From the NCBI GenBank assembly GCA_003008705.1, contig PDUO01000017.1, positions 313,827 to 377,826 on the forward strand: a stretch of DNA of 64,000 nucleotides, written 5' to 3'. The stretch comes from Pezicula radicicola. Taxonomy: Eukaryota; Ascomycota; Leotiomycetes; Helotiales; Dermateaceae. The position numbers and the translations under genes are program-made. Within the stretch, counting starts at the first letter, position 1. The number at the start of each line of letters is the position of its first letter. This document shows, piece after piece, positions 1-12,650 of the stretch. The notes beneath the pieces were generated by a model, which saw nothing but the letters and a program-made list of their open reading frames with translations, was not told the DNA's origin and did no database searches.

Positions 1-289
1 CACCACCAGTGTATACACTCCCACTAGCTAGAAGAGGAAACTCTTGGTAAGGTCCAGCAACAGGGAAATCAAAGCCCTCATAATTGTTGTAGGTATGAGG
101 ATAATCAGAGCTTCCAGCAGTGGAACCAGCTTGATAATACGAGCATGCTTTTTGGGCAGCGGAGTTTACTTGGGCGGCAGTGTAAGAGTTGGAGCCGCAG
201 GTCGTTGCTGCTCGTTCTTCGAGGGTTGGGAGAGCTGTGGAAGTGGCAAGGAGGAGGCCGAGGGGGAGGAGGGTGTTGAGGCCGAACAT
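1..289 (-). CDS. Secreted guanyl-specific ribonuclease (T1/F1 family), 3' end beyond window
   Basis: Reading leftwards from ATG at 287-289 gives 96 codons that run off the window. Residues 1-20 form a signal peptide ([13 protein letters not shown]) followed by a short propeptide ending near ER at 25-26. The mature part begins [11 protein letters not shown] and contains [16 protein letters not shown], then [14 protein letters not shown]. This is the conserved core of the RNase T1/F1 family, which cleaves RNA after guanosine outside the cell. Tyr63, His65 and Glu83 align with the T1 catalytic residues Tyr38, His40 and Glu58; the other catalytic Arg and His would lie past the edge. About two thirds of a typical precursor is present. 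Nothing is broken in the visible part. Confidence 0.9.
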   Translation of the reverse strand, partial: MFGLNTLLPLGLLLATSTALPTLEERAATTCGSNSYTAAQVNSAAQKACSYYQAGSTAGSSDYPHTYNNYEGFDFPVAGPYQEFPLLASGSVYTGG

Positions 290-1113
290 CTTGATTTTAG
301 ACGAGTGATTATTAAGAATATGGAGCGAATGAGTTTAAGAGCAAACGAAGAGAGTGGGGGTTTGTGAGAAGACTGGGCGGCTAAGGAAAGACGAGAAAGA
401 TTTGAGGTCTTGATATACTTGAACTCTTTTGCTGTTCACAAGCTTCAGCAGAAGAGACAGTGCCTTTTTGGTATGAAAGCCGTTGCCAATGTAGAGTATG
501 CAGTACTATGCAGAATTTCACAATGTAATCTGAGCTTCTAGAAAGCAATTGCAACCTCTCTTCCCCATTTTGCTGGACATGCCTCCGCTTTACAAGGGAC
601 ATAAGGTTCCTCGACTGGGAGGGGTTGAGATAAGGTTAATCATCTCCTTGAGATAATTGAAGATTAAGGATCTCCTCTTTACTCGATACGGAAGGTCTCC
701 AGCAATGTTGTATTAGCATGGCTGGGCAAGCAGGACGTGCGAATAAGGTTGGTAGAGAGCGGGAGTTGAACAGATTGGAAGTCGACATGGAGAATCTCGG
801 CACTCGTATCGTCGGGGGCGCTAGACCAAAAAGGAAGCCCATAACCTCCAACGACTTCCTGTCCCGAACGCACATGTCCACAACACTGTACACAACCCCA
901 ATATAACGGCATGCTCCTACAAAACCGCCATTGCAGGATGTCGGGTTTCGCCTCTGTCTTCGATGCCAGATAAACTGCCTTTTTGGCAGAGTTCGAACGA
1001 CGCGGAAGCTTGAATTCGGCAGTTCTGTCTCGAGTGACAGAAGAAGCTTTACCTGCATCTCCTCGCATAAGACTCGCCGCAGATGCTACGCACCGTACGG
1101 TACAGCAATCAAT
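290..1113. other. Intergenic, divergent promoter region
   Basis: Lies between two divergently transcribed genes and should hold both promoters. Overlapping open frames occur on both strands at about 636-1068, but none has a recognisable domain or signal peptide, so no gene is called. Confidence 0.4.
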
Positions 1114-1871
1114 ATGGCAGAGTCGAAATCTACAGAGTACGAGTCTTTGACAGTCTCAATTGCTTCAAAGATTGATTCTTCCGCTGCGGCTTGCGCTTTC
1201 ACTGAGCCCACAAAACAGACATTCTCTGCGGGAGCTTCAGAGTCAGACATTGAGAGTAGTCTACAGCGTGCCTGGAACAGTCTCATTGATGTAGCAGCAG
1301 ATATCCCGCATGAGTCTCAAGAGCCATTGGTCGATATCGTGCGAGCTGTGCAGCAACAGAGCATTGCAAAGGAGGAGAATGCAAGCGAGTGTACGATCTG
1401 GGGAGAAAAGGTGAAATTGTGGAAGGACATGCCACTTTTTGGCCCTTCGGTGAGGGAAGCGTGGAACAGAGGTATGTTTTGGCCCACACTATGAGGCGCT
1501 CCGGGACTAAACATAATATAGCTCCTGGCACAGGCTCCCAAAACGATTTCTCCGCGAAGCAATGGTGCAACATAAACGCCTTTCTAGCTCGTCTCACATC
1601 CCTTTCTACGTCGATACCTACGTTCGATTTCTCCTTATATGCGGTATGGACTCTGCGATCAGCATGCGAGGGTACAGGTAATGCATCGCCCTCAGATACC
1701 GACGCTGGGAAGATGTGGTTTGTGTATGCAAACAATATAATTGAGAGGTTGAGCCATGAAGAGAAAGCCTTTGATGGCAAGGTCGCCAGGGGCGGAGACA
1801 AGTTCAAAGATAAGGAGTGGAAGGGTTTCAACGCTCAGCGGCTGGAGATTTGGCAGAAGGCAGTTCAATAA
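1114..1871 (+). CDS. DUF3632 family protein, two exons
   Basis: Exons 1114-1471 and 1522-1871 are joined over a 50 bp intron (donor GTATGT, branch GACTAAAC, acceptor ATATAG), giving 235 aa. ATG at 1114 was chosen because the open frame upstream (from 931) has Cys/Arg-rich, non-family sequence. The family pattern is visible: acidic N-terminus, LWKDMPLFGPSVREAWN near residue 105, then NAFLARLTS, then a YAVWTLRSACEG segment, and MWFVYANNIIERLS near the C-terminus. DUF3632 proteins are soluble fungal proteins of unknown biochemical role, usually in lineage-expanded families. No signal peptide or membrane segment is seen. The join across the intron restores the continuous REAWN-(R)APGTGSQNDFSAKQW segment, which supports the splice. 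Confidence 0.75.
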
Positions 1872-3184
1872 TTTGCAAATGAGGCCTGGAATTCAAATAT
1901 GAGAGATCAGTTCTTGCTGTGCGAACGATGCTTTGCTGAATTGTTACAAAATCCACATATTCATGCTGGTTCCAGAGTTAGTGGCTCTATTAACAATCCC
2001 TCGTTCCATCCTCATGTAATTACATAGACAGGCTAAAATTTAGACTTTGTACACAATCTAGGATTGTGGGCTTTGTCTCCCAATATTTCCATGTCTTTGA
2101 GGGATCCGAAGGCCTTACTGATAGCTTAGGTAGTAGTCCTGCAATAAGTCTGTTGTGGGAATTGCATTGTAGGAGCTTAGTTTGACTAGGGCTATCTTAA
2201 TATATAAGGGTTAGTCTATTCTAAACGACTGAGTTACTCGTAACAAGTAACTCTCTAAAATAATCACTTGCAAAGCAATTAACACCGTACTTACCTCTCC
2301 TCAATTGGCTCGTTACCCCTATAACGTTGTATACGAACAGATAGCTACAAATCCATGCATGACTAGTTGTCAAGCTAGCTATAAGCTTTCCATCTCCTTA
2401 AATATTGCTATAGCTAGGTGAAACATACAATCCGAGCTTGCCGGGCAGGTCAAGCGGTGGGGCGTGCTTTGCCTCATTTTGTGGGGTGAAGGATTTCTCG
2501 CTTTGAGGTCTACAGAGTAGGTACTCGTACTTCCTTCTAGCTTGACCTTCTTGCAAGGTACCTTAGGTAAGCCGAGTTTCAAAACATTGAATGATGCTTA
2601 AAAAAAAGGTTTCGCCCCGCCGCTAAGATGATCCTCAATGCCAAGTCTGGCATGAACCAGGTCTTTGTACTTGAGACGATGAGCGAACACTCGGCTGGAT
2701 AGTAAAGTCTAAATGTTTATTTACTGTCGGGTTTTTCTTGTGCTCTGATCAGCCACCCGCCAAGCATCGAATAAGTCATGACTCTTTGATGGGGCTACTA
2801 AGTGCTGTTTGCGCTCCTAAGGGCCAATTTCGTACAGGTTCAGGGGGAAACATCCGCACATTAAGCACTGGAATATCAATTTCATACACTGGTAATAGTC
2901 CTGGGCAGGCAGAATCGGATCCTTCCTGTTGTTCCGCAACAATGTGTGAGGAAAGCGGTTCCGACGATGCAATCAGGTATCCTCTGCCTCCTATTCCAGA
3001 GATGTTCTCTCACTTGCCCTCCGTATACAAAAGGCCTTGGTCCATCTAATTCTGTTGATTTTTGTTCCTCATCACAGTTAGTGACTTCAACTACTTTCCT
3101 TCATTTCTGAATTTTCACATTGGTTAACCGCAACCGCCTCACTCAATATCACATTCTTTTATTGGTTCAGTGTGCACAGTCATT
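1872..3184. other. Intergenic, no gene supported
   Basis: AT-rich with many stops. The only longer open frame (2738-3049, 103 codons) is rich in Ser, Gly and Pro with no motif, and is not called. It ends just upstream of the secreted HET-like gene, so the 3' part is probably that gene's promoter and leader. Confidence 0.4.
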
Positions 3185-4981
3185 ATGGCAATCCAACACA
3201 TTCTTTTACAGCTGTTTATCTACTTGCTCGTCAGTGTAGGCATTGAAGGAGCAGCGATTCCACAAGATGCAATCACTTCTGAGAATCAGATCTATAGAAG
3301 AGACACAGACGGTCCTGATAATCTTCGACTTCGGCTTATAGTCAAATCTCCACCTACGGCCGACATGCCAGCCTTCAACAACGTAACAATCACACTCAAT
3401 GGCACAGACTGGTACCTCACAGAGCTTTTTCGGACACCCGATAATGCAGCTTCATTTATCAACTACACAGCCATATCCTACCGCTGGTATGACGGCCGAT
3501 TGGACAATCCATTTTTCGATGGCTATCTCATGTCGAATCTCACTCTTCCCTCTCTAGAGAGTGCCATGCGCAATTCTCAGCAGTCAGCATTCTGGATCGA
3601 TTGCTTCAGTATTCCTGCAGAGAACCCATTAAAAGGGACCATACTTGACCTACTCAGCAACATCTTCAGTGCCGCACACGAAGTCATGGTACCACTTGGA
3701 CTTTCATCTCGATCAACTTTCCAATTACTGGCTGGCAAAACCGCCCTGAACTCAGTATCAATTACCGAGCTTGAGAGTGCTATGGTAGACTTGGAGGCTG
3801 ATGCATGGGTGAAAAGCATCTGGACCTACAAGGAATCTCTCAACGCTAAACAATATTATTTTACCGACCGCGATATTGTAGCTGCAACCGAGCCCGCTGC
3901 TGGCTCTGAGCCAGATGCAGGCGACCAAAACAGCCCAAATATTGACGACATTGCCGATACCACTGATGAAGACACTACCTCTGCAAGTATCACAGCCACC
4001 ATTGTGTCCACTATTTCTGCAACCTCCACCAGCTCTCTCGTAGAGTCCTCGAGTTCCACATTCGTTGTTGTAGCACGTGCAACCGCAAGCCCCGAGCCTA
4101 TTGCAGATGCCACGACATTCTTTAACTGGGTCGGGGAAGCAGTCTCAGCTTACAAAAAGTCCAAAAACGTGACATCCTTTGATATCAGACAGAGCTTCCC
4201 TCACATCGATGCTCTGGAAGATCTTGGTGCAGACTGGACCAGCCAAGCACCATATAACCGATCCACCTTTGCGGTAGTCTCAAATCTCGACCTTCGATAT
4301 GTCGAGAACGCCAATAACTACTTCTGGGGTCTATACGGAGCGATTACGGAAACCGTCCTTCTCAAGACCAAGGGTGACACTATCAATGATTGGTATGCTC
4401 GCTTATTCAAAGTCTGTGAGGAAAAGAATGACTATTCATTCATTTATACCTCAACTGCACGTAACGAAACAGCCGGTTGGCGAGCTTATCCACAAGCTGC
4501 ACCAATCTCATCCATAGCATCCTGGTTCAGTGAAGGTTTCTCTCAAAAAGGAGTCCGCAATTCAACTGGTTTCTATCTCGAAGCAATGGTGCCAATGACC
4601 CCACAAACCACAATAGGCACAGCTGGAAAATCATTCCTCGATCAGTTCTACGACACCGGCGTTCCTTCTTTCTCGGGTATCACACTAGATGGTCAGGATT
4701 CTTCTTACAAGAAAATGAATTATGAATTATTGAAAATGATGGGGTTTAATGGTAGTAGTGTTCCGATTTTAACTGAGGGGGGGATGTTTTTTCCTATGTG
4801 GAATGTTACTGATGCTAGTAATGATACGGAGGTTTTGGTTGCTACGCAGGTTTCTTGGAGTTTTGGTGCACCGGGTTTGGCGGTTGTTGGGAATGGGACG
4901 GGTGGGGGCGTTGAGTTTGTGCCTGGTGCTTTTTTGGGATCGGTTGGGACGGCCGGTGCTAGGGATGTTTTGCTGGAGTAG
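3185..4981 (+). CDS. Secreted glycoprotein with HET-domain-like motifs
   Basis: Single-exon frame of 598 aa from ATG 3185 (MAIQHILLQLFIYLLVSVG). The first 23 residues form a signal peptide ending near GIEGAA; YRR at about 37-39 could be a Kex2 site. Three motifs match the fungal HET domain in order: YTAISYRWYDG (94-104; HET 'Y.ALSY.WG'), FWIDCFSIPAEN (136-147; HET 'WIDA.CI.Q'), and WVKSIWTYKESLNA (208-221; HET 'R.WT.QE'). A Ser/Thr/Ala-rich linker (about 255-300) precedes a second half of unknown nature. Around a dozen N-x-S/T sequons fit passage through the ER. Canonical HET proteins are cytosolic and trigger incompatibility cell death, so a secreted version is odd. Third codon positions switch from C-rich to T/G-rich after about 4720. 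The frame is clearly coding; the HET assignment rests on motif spacing only. Confidence 0.8.
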   Translation: MAIQHILLQLFIYLLVSVGIEGAAIPQDAITSENQIYRRDTDGPDNLRLRLIVKSPPTADMPAFNNVTITLNGTDWYLTELFRTPDNAASFINYTAISYRWYDGRLDNPFFDGYLMSNLTLPSLESAMRNSQQSAFWIDCFSIPAENPLKGTILDLLSNIFSAAHEVMVPLGLSSRSTFQLLAGKTALNSVSITELESAMVDLEADAWVKSIWTYKESLNAKQYYFTDRDIVAATEPAAGSEPDAGDQNSPNIDDIADTTDEDTTSASITATIVSTISATSTSSLVESSSSTFVVVARATASPEPIADATTFFNWVGEAVSAYKKSKNVTSFDIRQSFPHIDALEDLGADWTSQAPYNRSTFAVVSNLDLRYVENANNYFWGLYGAITETVLLKTKGDTINDWYARLFKVCEEKNDYSFIYTSTARNETAGWRAYPQAAPISSIASWFSEGFSQKGVRNSTGFYLEAMVPMTPQTTIGTAGKSFLDQFYDTGVPSFSGITLDGQDSSYKKMNYELLKMMGFNGSSVPILTEGGMFFPMWNVTDASNDTEVLVATQVSWSFGAPGLAVVGNGTGGGVEFVPGAFLGSVGTAGARDVLLE

Positions 4982-7250
4982 GATGTACTTTAACTGAAAG
5001 TAGAATGTTTTTCTGTTCAATTGGATATGGCCATGTGACTTGTTTAACTTGAGTGATTTAATCTATCCTTACGTGATGATGGTAGGAGCACTCTACGTCA
5101 GACCAAATCTTGTGTTGTGAGGGAAATGGAATTATATAATTAGAGAATAGTAAATAAACCCTGACATATTATTCCTATTTATTGTTTAAATATACAAAAG
5201 CTTCTTCCATGATGCTAGTCAGGCATGTATAACTCTTCGTCTTCGGGATAGCAATACAGCAATCAATGTCTGAGGAAGAAGTTCAATTTCCAAGAGCATA
5301 GTCTACAGATATCTTAAGAGGAAGAGCTAGTTAGAAAAGGGATATCGACAAAGACGTAGCTGGTTAGGCTTTATAGATTATTTGAAAACTTCAGAATGTC
5401 GTCCTAACCTATCCTGGAGTGAAATTGCAGTAATTTAGAGGATATGTATTTTCTGTTGTCACTTGTATAACTGTTGTTATAAGTGACTTTTCCTGTAGCT
5501 GTTGTAGTTTGCAGGTTTGTGACGGTTTCGAAACAATAAGGTTCCTAGTTAACAATGTTTAGAAACAAAAAAAAACCTCCCTAGTATTAGTGCACTAAGA
5601 CATGCAATGTGCAATAGCTATGTTATATCGTCCTTGGCTGGTATAACAAAGGCTTGTCCTAAAATTCAAAGCCAAAGCTATAGCATTTGGTGATGTATTT
5701 TCGTTTTACCATGTCATAGTAAACTTCAGAAATTCAGAGTTACTTTACTTCAAGTTGTAGACAAAATTCTTAAGTACATGTCTATCTACTGTAAATATTA
5801 ATACATCTCTGATTTTCCTCACTAGAACAGGCCATGAATCCACTCCTAGGCTAAGCTCGCTCCCTCCTTTGAAATTTTGTAATTATTTCATTGCTTGGTA
5901 TTATCACGGTCATCTGTTACCCTGCTAGCTTTAGCGTACGAGCTTGACAAGGTGATACACAGGAAGGTGGCAGACCAGGCTTATTAAATCATTTAAAACT
6001 TTAAAGTTCTATAGCATATAAGTACTGTTGTCATCTTCCTCTTTGCTGTCACAAAGTTGGATCTTCTAAAACACTTAATATCGGAGTAACATCTCCATTG
6101 TGTTATTGCTTATTAGTTTGTTCTGATCACTAACTAACTGTACAGTACATAGACTTTCCCACAAGGCTGTACGTTATCTGACACCCATCTTTTTTGTCAT
6201 ACATTTATGATTAGGACATGTTATAGTATGAAATCCCAAACAGTGTAATAAATTTATTTTTAGAATAAATCGAATGGCTCTGGAGAAATACTATAGAAGA
6301 AAGTGAGCTAGTACTAGTGGCACGTAATGTGATCTGCCCTATGGCAGTTTCTAAGTCAAATATGGTTAGTAAGGCTAGCAGTTGTAATAGTAGTAATTTT
6401 ATTTAGTATTATACCACACACAAGTTTAATTCACTTGTGGTATTAGTCCCAAAGCTAAAATAGTAGCTACAGAGAAAGTTCTAGATAGCTCATTCAGGGT
6501 GGTTTAAACATGTTCGATATGCTCTTAATTTGCTAAGCACTTACGGGTTTGTTAGTTGCCGCTATTTGTATTGCTATTGAAATTTTTAGAGCACACTTTT
6601 AAAATAAGGAACTTACTACTTGTTTGTAATCACAGAGGACTGTTTTTCTATAAGGGCTCCTTGTAGTATCCAAATATTAAGTTAGGGCATTATAGAACAA
6701 GTCTTGGTATAGTACCCTACCTTGTATCTATGAAACTCAGAAACTTTTAGGAGAGTTCAGTCACTGCCAAGATACTATATCTAAGTGGATTATAGTCACA
6801 TAAGATCATGGTAACTCACTTGGTTTAAATTGAAGCAACTGGCTTGATTTGAGTGACGGACTTGATTCAAGCATTTGATTGAAAGCTCATCGGTCATATC
6901 ACTCCTCACCACAAGCTTGAACTACACTCAAGTTTAGTCTAAACCTCTAAAGGTTTTCTTTTTTCTCTCTCTTTTATTTCGTCTTTCTTTTCTTTGATTT
7001 CTTAATACTCAAGGTCCACATCTGAAAAAGCCTGTAGCAAATGTAAATTAAATACTACAAGAATACATTGTACTTTACACAAACTTGCAAAAAAGGCGAC
7101 ATCCAATTGCAAAGGGCAACGAAGCAAAAAAGCAACAAACCAAACAATATCCGATACCCTCATCCTAATCATAGCCCACAAACCTCAGCACAATCCAAAC
7201 CCTTAAATCTCAGCCCAAGTACTTCCCAAATGCATACTACCAAATGAAAA
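4982..7250. other. AT-rich, RIP-like desert
   Basis: About 2.3 kb with dense stops on both strands and no frame worth calling. It looks like repeat DNA degraded by C-to-T mutation, but no terminal repeats or recognisable transposase were found. The 12-mer CTTGATTTGAGT at 6843-6854 recurs inverted at 23196 and directly at 57362. Confidence 0.4.
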
Positions 7251-8027
7251 TCAACGCACGATTCCCCGCTGGTTGATCCACATCTGAATATCAAATGGCG
7301 AAGTTTGATGAAACGCATAATATGGCGCAGGCGATAAGGTAGAATCAAGGCCATAAAATCGATTCTCACCCATACGGTGAGCATTCCCCCAGAAATAATC
7401 ATACTCAGGCCCAAATCTCTGCAAATCCCCCAAAAAGTCAGTACATATAAACAACTCAAATCAGAACATATTTTGAACAAACCATTGGACCTATGCTTCC
7501 CCAATCTGGCCCAAGATCTTCAGCACCGAGACGTTGCGATGCTGGAGTTGAAGATATGATTTCCATTTCTGACTCGGTGAAGCGAGGATACCAACCCGTA
7601 CGCTTTCTGATGCAACCATTCCAGTCTTGACTACAATCCCATGTTTTGTATTTTCTCGAATGAGGATCGTAACGTTCGATTCCTCTGGAACGACCTCCCA
7701 GGAAAAGTGGTTTGGAGTATTGGTCTTCTGCTAGGTGGGCGTCGAAACTGTGATAGGAATCCCTGTTGGACACATAGATTTATTAGCATAGTTTTGTTGC
7801 CACTTATAAAAAAAAGGGAGTTGAATTTTGGTGAGTGCTTACCAGTTTGACCATATCTCAGGCGTTATAGGTCTTTTTGAATTCCCTTTTTGTATGAAGA
7901 TGTCGGGTCCTTTGTTCGTTATGATGTCGCTTAAGCCGGTGAAGAAACCTCGTGGTCGGTTGCCTTTGGGACCGTCTTTGGGCCAGATGAAGCACATTCG
8001 CTTCTCGAGAGGATCTTTTTTGAGCAT
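7251..8027 (-). CDS. Hypothetical protein, three exons
   Basis: Exons on the minus strand are 8027-7843, 7762-7483 and 7418-7251, with introns of 80 bp (donor GTAAGC, branch GCTAAT, acceptor CAACAG) and 64 bp (donor GTTTGT, branch TACTGAC, acceptor TTGCAG). The frame holds through both joins, giving 210 aa. It is rich in aromatics, Gly and Pro: CFIWPKDGPKGNRPRGFF near the start, KTWDCSQDWNGCIRKRTGW in the middle, and FGPEYDYFWGNAHRMGENRFYG near the end. There is no signal peptide at this Met. The open frame extends upstream of 8027 (FWSFYQSSIA) to a stop without another ATG, so an extra 5' exon is possible. I do not recognise the family. Confidence 0.55.
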
Positions 8028-11000
8028 CGCGATGCTGGATTGGTAAAATGACCAGAAAATTACAGGTTGGAAAGATCTCTAATCACGTAACAGGGAGTCA
8101 ATTACAACGCAATGAGAGAGAGTATGACTCCAGATTCTCTGGCCTTCGTCGTATTATATTGATTCTTGGATCAGAGAGCAAAGTTTGAATCGTTTGATTT
8201 TACTTGAAGAATGACTCTTAATTCCAACAGCTTGCTTCGTTGTCGATCAGGAAAGCAATCTGACAAACCAATATCCGGATATGAGAAACACTTCCACCGA
8301 TCAAAACATACTCATTATCAATCACTTTCCTTCATACAGTGTTGTCAAATTCAAACAAAGTTCAAGCTGAAAATTTATGGTTGGTCTAAGCTTTGGGAAG
8401 TGCGAACTACGCTTGCAGGTCTTTTCGTCCAAAGTCCGGGATGATGATAGGTGACAGCTGTATCTTTCCGGTTTTGTGACACCAAGTCTGTGCTCCTACT
8501 TTGTTGTATGACATTCAAGCGTAGGTTTGGGAATCAGGTCACATTGCGGAGGCGGAGCTCAAACAAACATACGAACACTATTTTGCTCTGACTATGCGAA
8601 CCACCGTACCGGGAAATCTTGAAAACTGGTACTACTGTCTTTTACTCGCATCATATTTGGAGAAAGCGACTAGGAGAGTCATGATATAGGAGTACTACAG
8701 AAATAATCCACACCAGGACAACTTGTAATGTTATATGATTCCATCTTGCTAGGAAGAAACTGAGACCGAGTTAGACAAGAACTTACTACGAGAACACCAA
8801 AAGCGATTGGGATTTTTCTGAACCAGTTCTTCGCAAATCTTCCATCCTACTTTACTAGTGGAAAGATTACAATTTTGTTGTCATTTACAACCGTGCTGCC
8901 AACTTGCTAGTTGTTTAATAAACTAGTCTGGTTGGGCCGCAGCAAGTCTGAGGTAGGAGCCTAAGGGCCAGCGAAAAAAGTGTGCCGGGTTGATGGCAGG
9001 TATAGGTTACACAGTAGGTTGTCGGTTATATTGCATAAACCATAGTAGATGGCGAGGAATACAAATAGAGCTTTAAGCAGCTAGGCTTGCGAAATTTCAT
9101 TAGAATATTGTTGTTTAAGATCCCTGGATAGGATAAGGCTTGCTGTACTGCTTTTTTTGAACCCCCCCCCCCTTTCCCCCCAAGCCTTGTAAGTTGTTGT
9201 ACCATTTTTGTAAATCCTAGATCGTCTTAGTGTTGCTCCAGTCGAATTTTTTTTGCCGGTATTGAAACTTAAGGCAACGTTTCTGTTGTTTTTGGCGTTT
9301 CAGCAAGACCTGTATCACTACTAACTTAGATTTATATATAGGTAACTCATGAATTTAAATCAAGTCTTGTGGCATATTCAAGTGACCAGCACTATTCTTG
9401 TATAAGTATCAGGCATGTATGCTCTATGTTGTCTACTATTTTGTTCCTATCATCGAGTCAATTTAAGTGATTGGAATTTCCTATTCAAGAACTCACTCAA
9501 AAACTGCTAACACAATCTCATGCCGTCCCAAGAAAAGTTTGATAACAGCCCTTAATCTCATTTGTTGAGCAGTCATTTAGCAGCCTTCAAACCTATTGCA
9601 TATCAGAAGAGACATAAAATTAACTTGAAAAAATAACCCTCGACCTATGTTAGCACCCTCATTTCGACCCAACCAGTCAAAGACCCGAAAACTTTTTATA
9701 AGAGCGGACTCGTTCTTGTACCTGAAGAGCACTAGTGGGAAGTGTTAGATAAAGGTGCTTCTCGGGCTGCGTTCTTCTTTGGTCAACGCTTCTATCAGCT
9801 TATTCATGAAAGGAGCAAAGAAAGGAGCAAATACTACGCTCTATAAAGCTCCGGGCTCCGGTCAAAGATTTGCGATAATCAGATGTAATATTGGCAACCA
9901 CAGAACTAATGACAGTGAGCTAATGACATCTTAAAAAGAGCAGAAACAGCCCCTCAATATGGTAAACGAGAGCCTGTGAAATAATCGGCTTCTCCAATTT
10001 CTTTGAAAGAAATTGCGGTTTCTTGAAAGTGAATGGACAAAATCAGAAAGTTCTGTGTTCTTGTTGGTAGAGCGAGCTCTACGCAATTGTTGTGATAGCT
10101 AATGAACCGAGCTGTAAGTTTCAATCATACAATACCATTTTCTGCACAGCGAAATCCTTTCGTACCGCTCGAAAAATATCTGTCTAAAATACTATTACGG
10201 TACTCTATATGATGTCCTACAAGGTTTACCATTTTGAAGAGAATTTCGTAAATTACTAAATCTGAAAACGGATGTAGCAAGCTGCCTCAAATCAATCTCA
10301 ATATGCATAGAGAGTTTTCAATATATTCCGAGCACTTGAATACTAAATTGAAATCTTTGTTGAGAAGCCTCTAGAGTAGAGCCTTGCTATGGACTTGAGA
10401 CAGAGAGTTGTCCTGACGACTAATTTCTATCATGATAGTAGAGCTCCTGCTCCTCCTCCTGCTTTATGGTGAGCATCGTCGCTAATTTCCAAGTCTAGGG
10501 AAACAGAAATAGGTTCTGTGGAATGCAGATACTGCCACGCAACTACAACAGTTGCTATGTTGAATTCAGTAAGTGATTTGAGATGAGTTAGATGGCTGAT
10601 TTTATTTAGGTACCTACCTTAGGTTGAATAACTCACTTATTTAACGAGCTGACATCCTAGATAACCTAGTTGGCTCAAGTGTTTCAAGTAAAGCTTGTTA
10701 CTTAAAGAGGAATACAATTTGACACTCTTTTAACCACTGTTTTAGAGTAACAGTAGCCACTTTCTGAATGTATTAGGGATTACTGGTGCTAATTAGCCAA
10801 AAAGTTATTAAATTTCTGATTTGTTTCTTAAACATCTCAGATAACAGTAAAGATACATTCACTTCTGTTACTCTCCTGTATTCTAATGAGAAATGATGTA
10901 CTTTTTTAAACAGAGGCGAGAGAAAGAAAATTCAAGAACTAGTAAGACGCATTGGCGAGGCTCACTATTGCATCAGTCGTTGCCATAGTCTTGTTCTCTT

Positions 11001-11345
11001 TCGAACGACTAACGGATATATTCTCTTTGTACCTCAAGCTCTAGGCACTATATCCGCAATTGATTATATGTAGCTATTTATTATTATAGGACTAGTCAGT
11101 TGAAGATTAGATCCATCATAAGACCTTGGACTTCGGGTGTATTCCACAGACGAGGGACAGTTTCAATGAGATTCTCTAAGTATCCTATAATAGGACCTAG
11201 CAGACGCTCTCAACCACTTTATAATAGAGCTCTGCCGGAGGCTTCAGATAATGCTTATTTTAACACATGTTACAAAGCTTTTTGGTCTGCTGCCATAATG
11301 TTGATTGTTGTTAATATTCTTGAATCTTACCGCTTTTGTTATCTA
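8028..11345. other. Intergenic, AT-rich with a C/T tract
   Basis: No supported gene in 3.3 kb. A tract of eleven C, three T and six C lies at 9162-9181. Short frames at 8211-8444 and 11100-11351 lack domains. The right edge is the TA target site of the transposon at 11346. Confidence 0.4.
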
Positions 11346-11372
11346 CAGTAACCGACCACAATTATCCGGCCA
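11346..11372 (+). repeat. Left terminal inverted repeat (27 bp)
   Basis: Begins CAGTAACCGACC and ends TCCGGCCA. Every base is the reverse complement of 12651-12677. It has stayed intact while the interior is mutated. Confidence 0.95.
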
Positions 11373-12650
11373 TTTACCGAAAATTATGAAAATCGCGACG
11401 CATCTTCTCCTACTCTCTCTCTTCTATACTATACAATACCACTATAATGATGTACCCTTGGGCCAATATCTTTAAATATATAGAAGAAGAAGGAATTGAC
11501 GCTATATAAGAGAGCTTAGGTTATTATAGGTAATCTATTTAGTTATTTAGTTACAGAGATTTCGGAGGTACTTAATATACTAAAATCAATAGTCTAAGAT
11601 ATACTTACCCTTAAGGAATTATATAATAAAGGAGTATCTCTACTAGGCTATAGTTAAAAGAAAGATTATTTAGACTCTAATAAATAATATTTATTTTAAT
11701 ATATATAATTATATCTAAAGGAGATATATATATAAGTTAAGGAAGGTACTAGCCTTAATATTTTATATATAACTATTAAGTATATTCTATAAGTAAATAG
11801 TATAACTAGCTAGTATACTAAGAAGTACCTAGTACTTATAGAAGCTTATACTATTACTCAACTTACTTAGTATAAAGCTAGGGAATATTAGGGCTATAAG
11901 GAGTAGAAGGTATATATATAGAGTAATAAGTATATAGTAGAGTAGGGTATAGTACTTTAGAACTCTAAGTTAGAAATAGGATTAGGAAATAGTTAAAATA
12001 TATAATAAAGGAAAGGATCTTTCTACTATAGTCTAGGGCTACTTTTAGGGAGAATAAGAGGGTAAGATTAGTAGGTCTGATTTATATATATTAGACTAGG
12101 ACTCTAAGAGTAAGAAGTATAGGTACTTTACTTATTTATATATAGAAGTTCTTAAAGATTAGATACCTAGGTACTTTAAACTAGGTAGAATCTTTATATA
12201 AGATAGAGCTATAATATATACTATAAGGATAGTTATAAAATAGTTTAAAGAGATAGGTATACTAGTTATAGACTAGCTAGTAGTATTACTAGATTTAAAC
12301 CTAATTAAATATATCTAGTAGTACCTTAAAAACAAGGTCCTAATTAAGTACCCTAACCTTAGTAATATAGGTAAGTTAGAAGAGGCCTAATAGGCTTTAG
12401 AAGATACCTTAATTAAAGCCTAGGATAAATTACCTAACTCTTTATTTTATAGTTTATTAGAGAGTATACTATAGAGGATATAGTATATATTAAAGTAAAG
12501 GGATAGTATATAAAATATTAGTAAGCTGAAACTTAGGTATATTAAAGAGCTATTATTTATCTATATATATTAAAAAAATCAAGTTAATTGGACTAGTAGT
12601 TATAGAGTTATTATAGTTCGAATCTAATGGGTAAGATATAGTGGGGCGCT

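Noticed and set aside
636..1068. Overlapping 129-140 codon frames on the minus strand
   Set aside because: Two frames overlap in different phases, neither has a domain, signal peptide or family-like composition, and they run into the 5' side of the DUF3632 gene.
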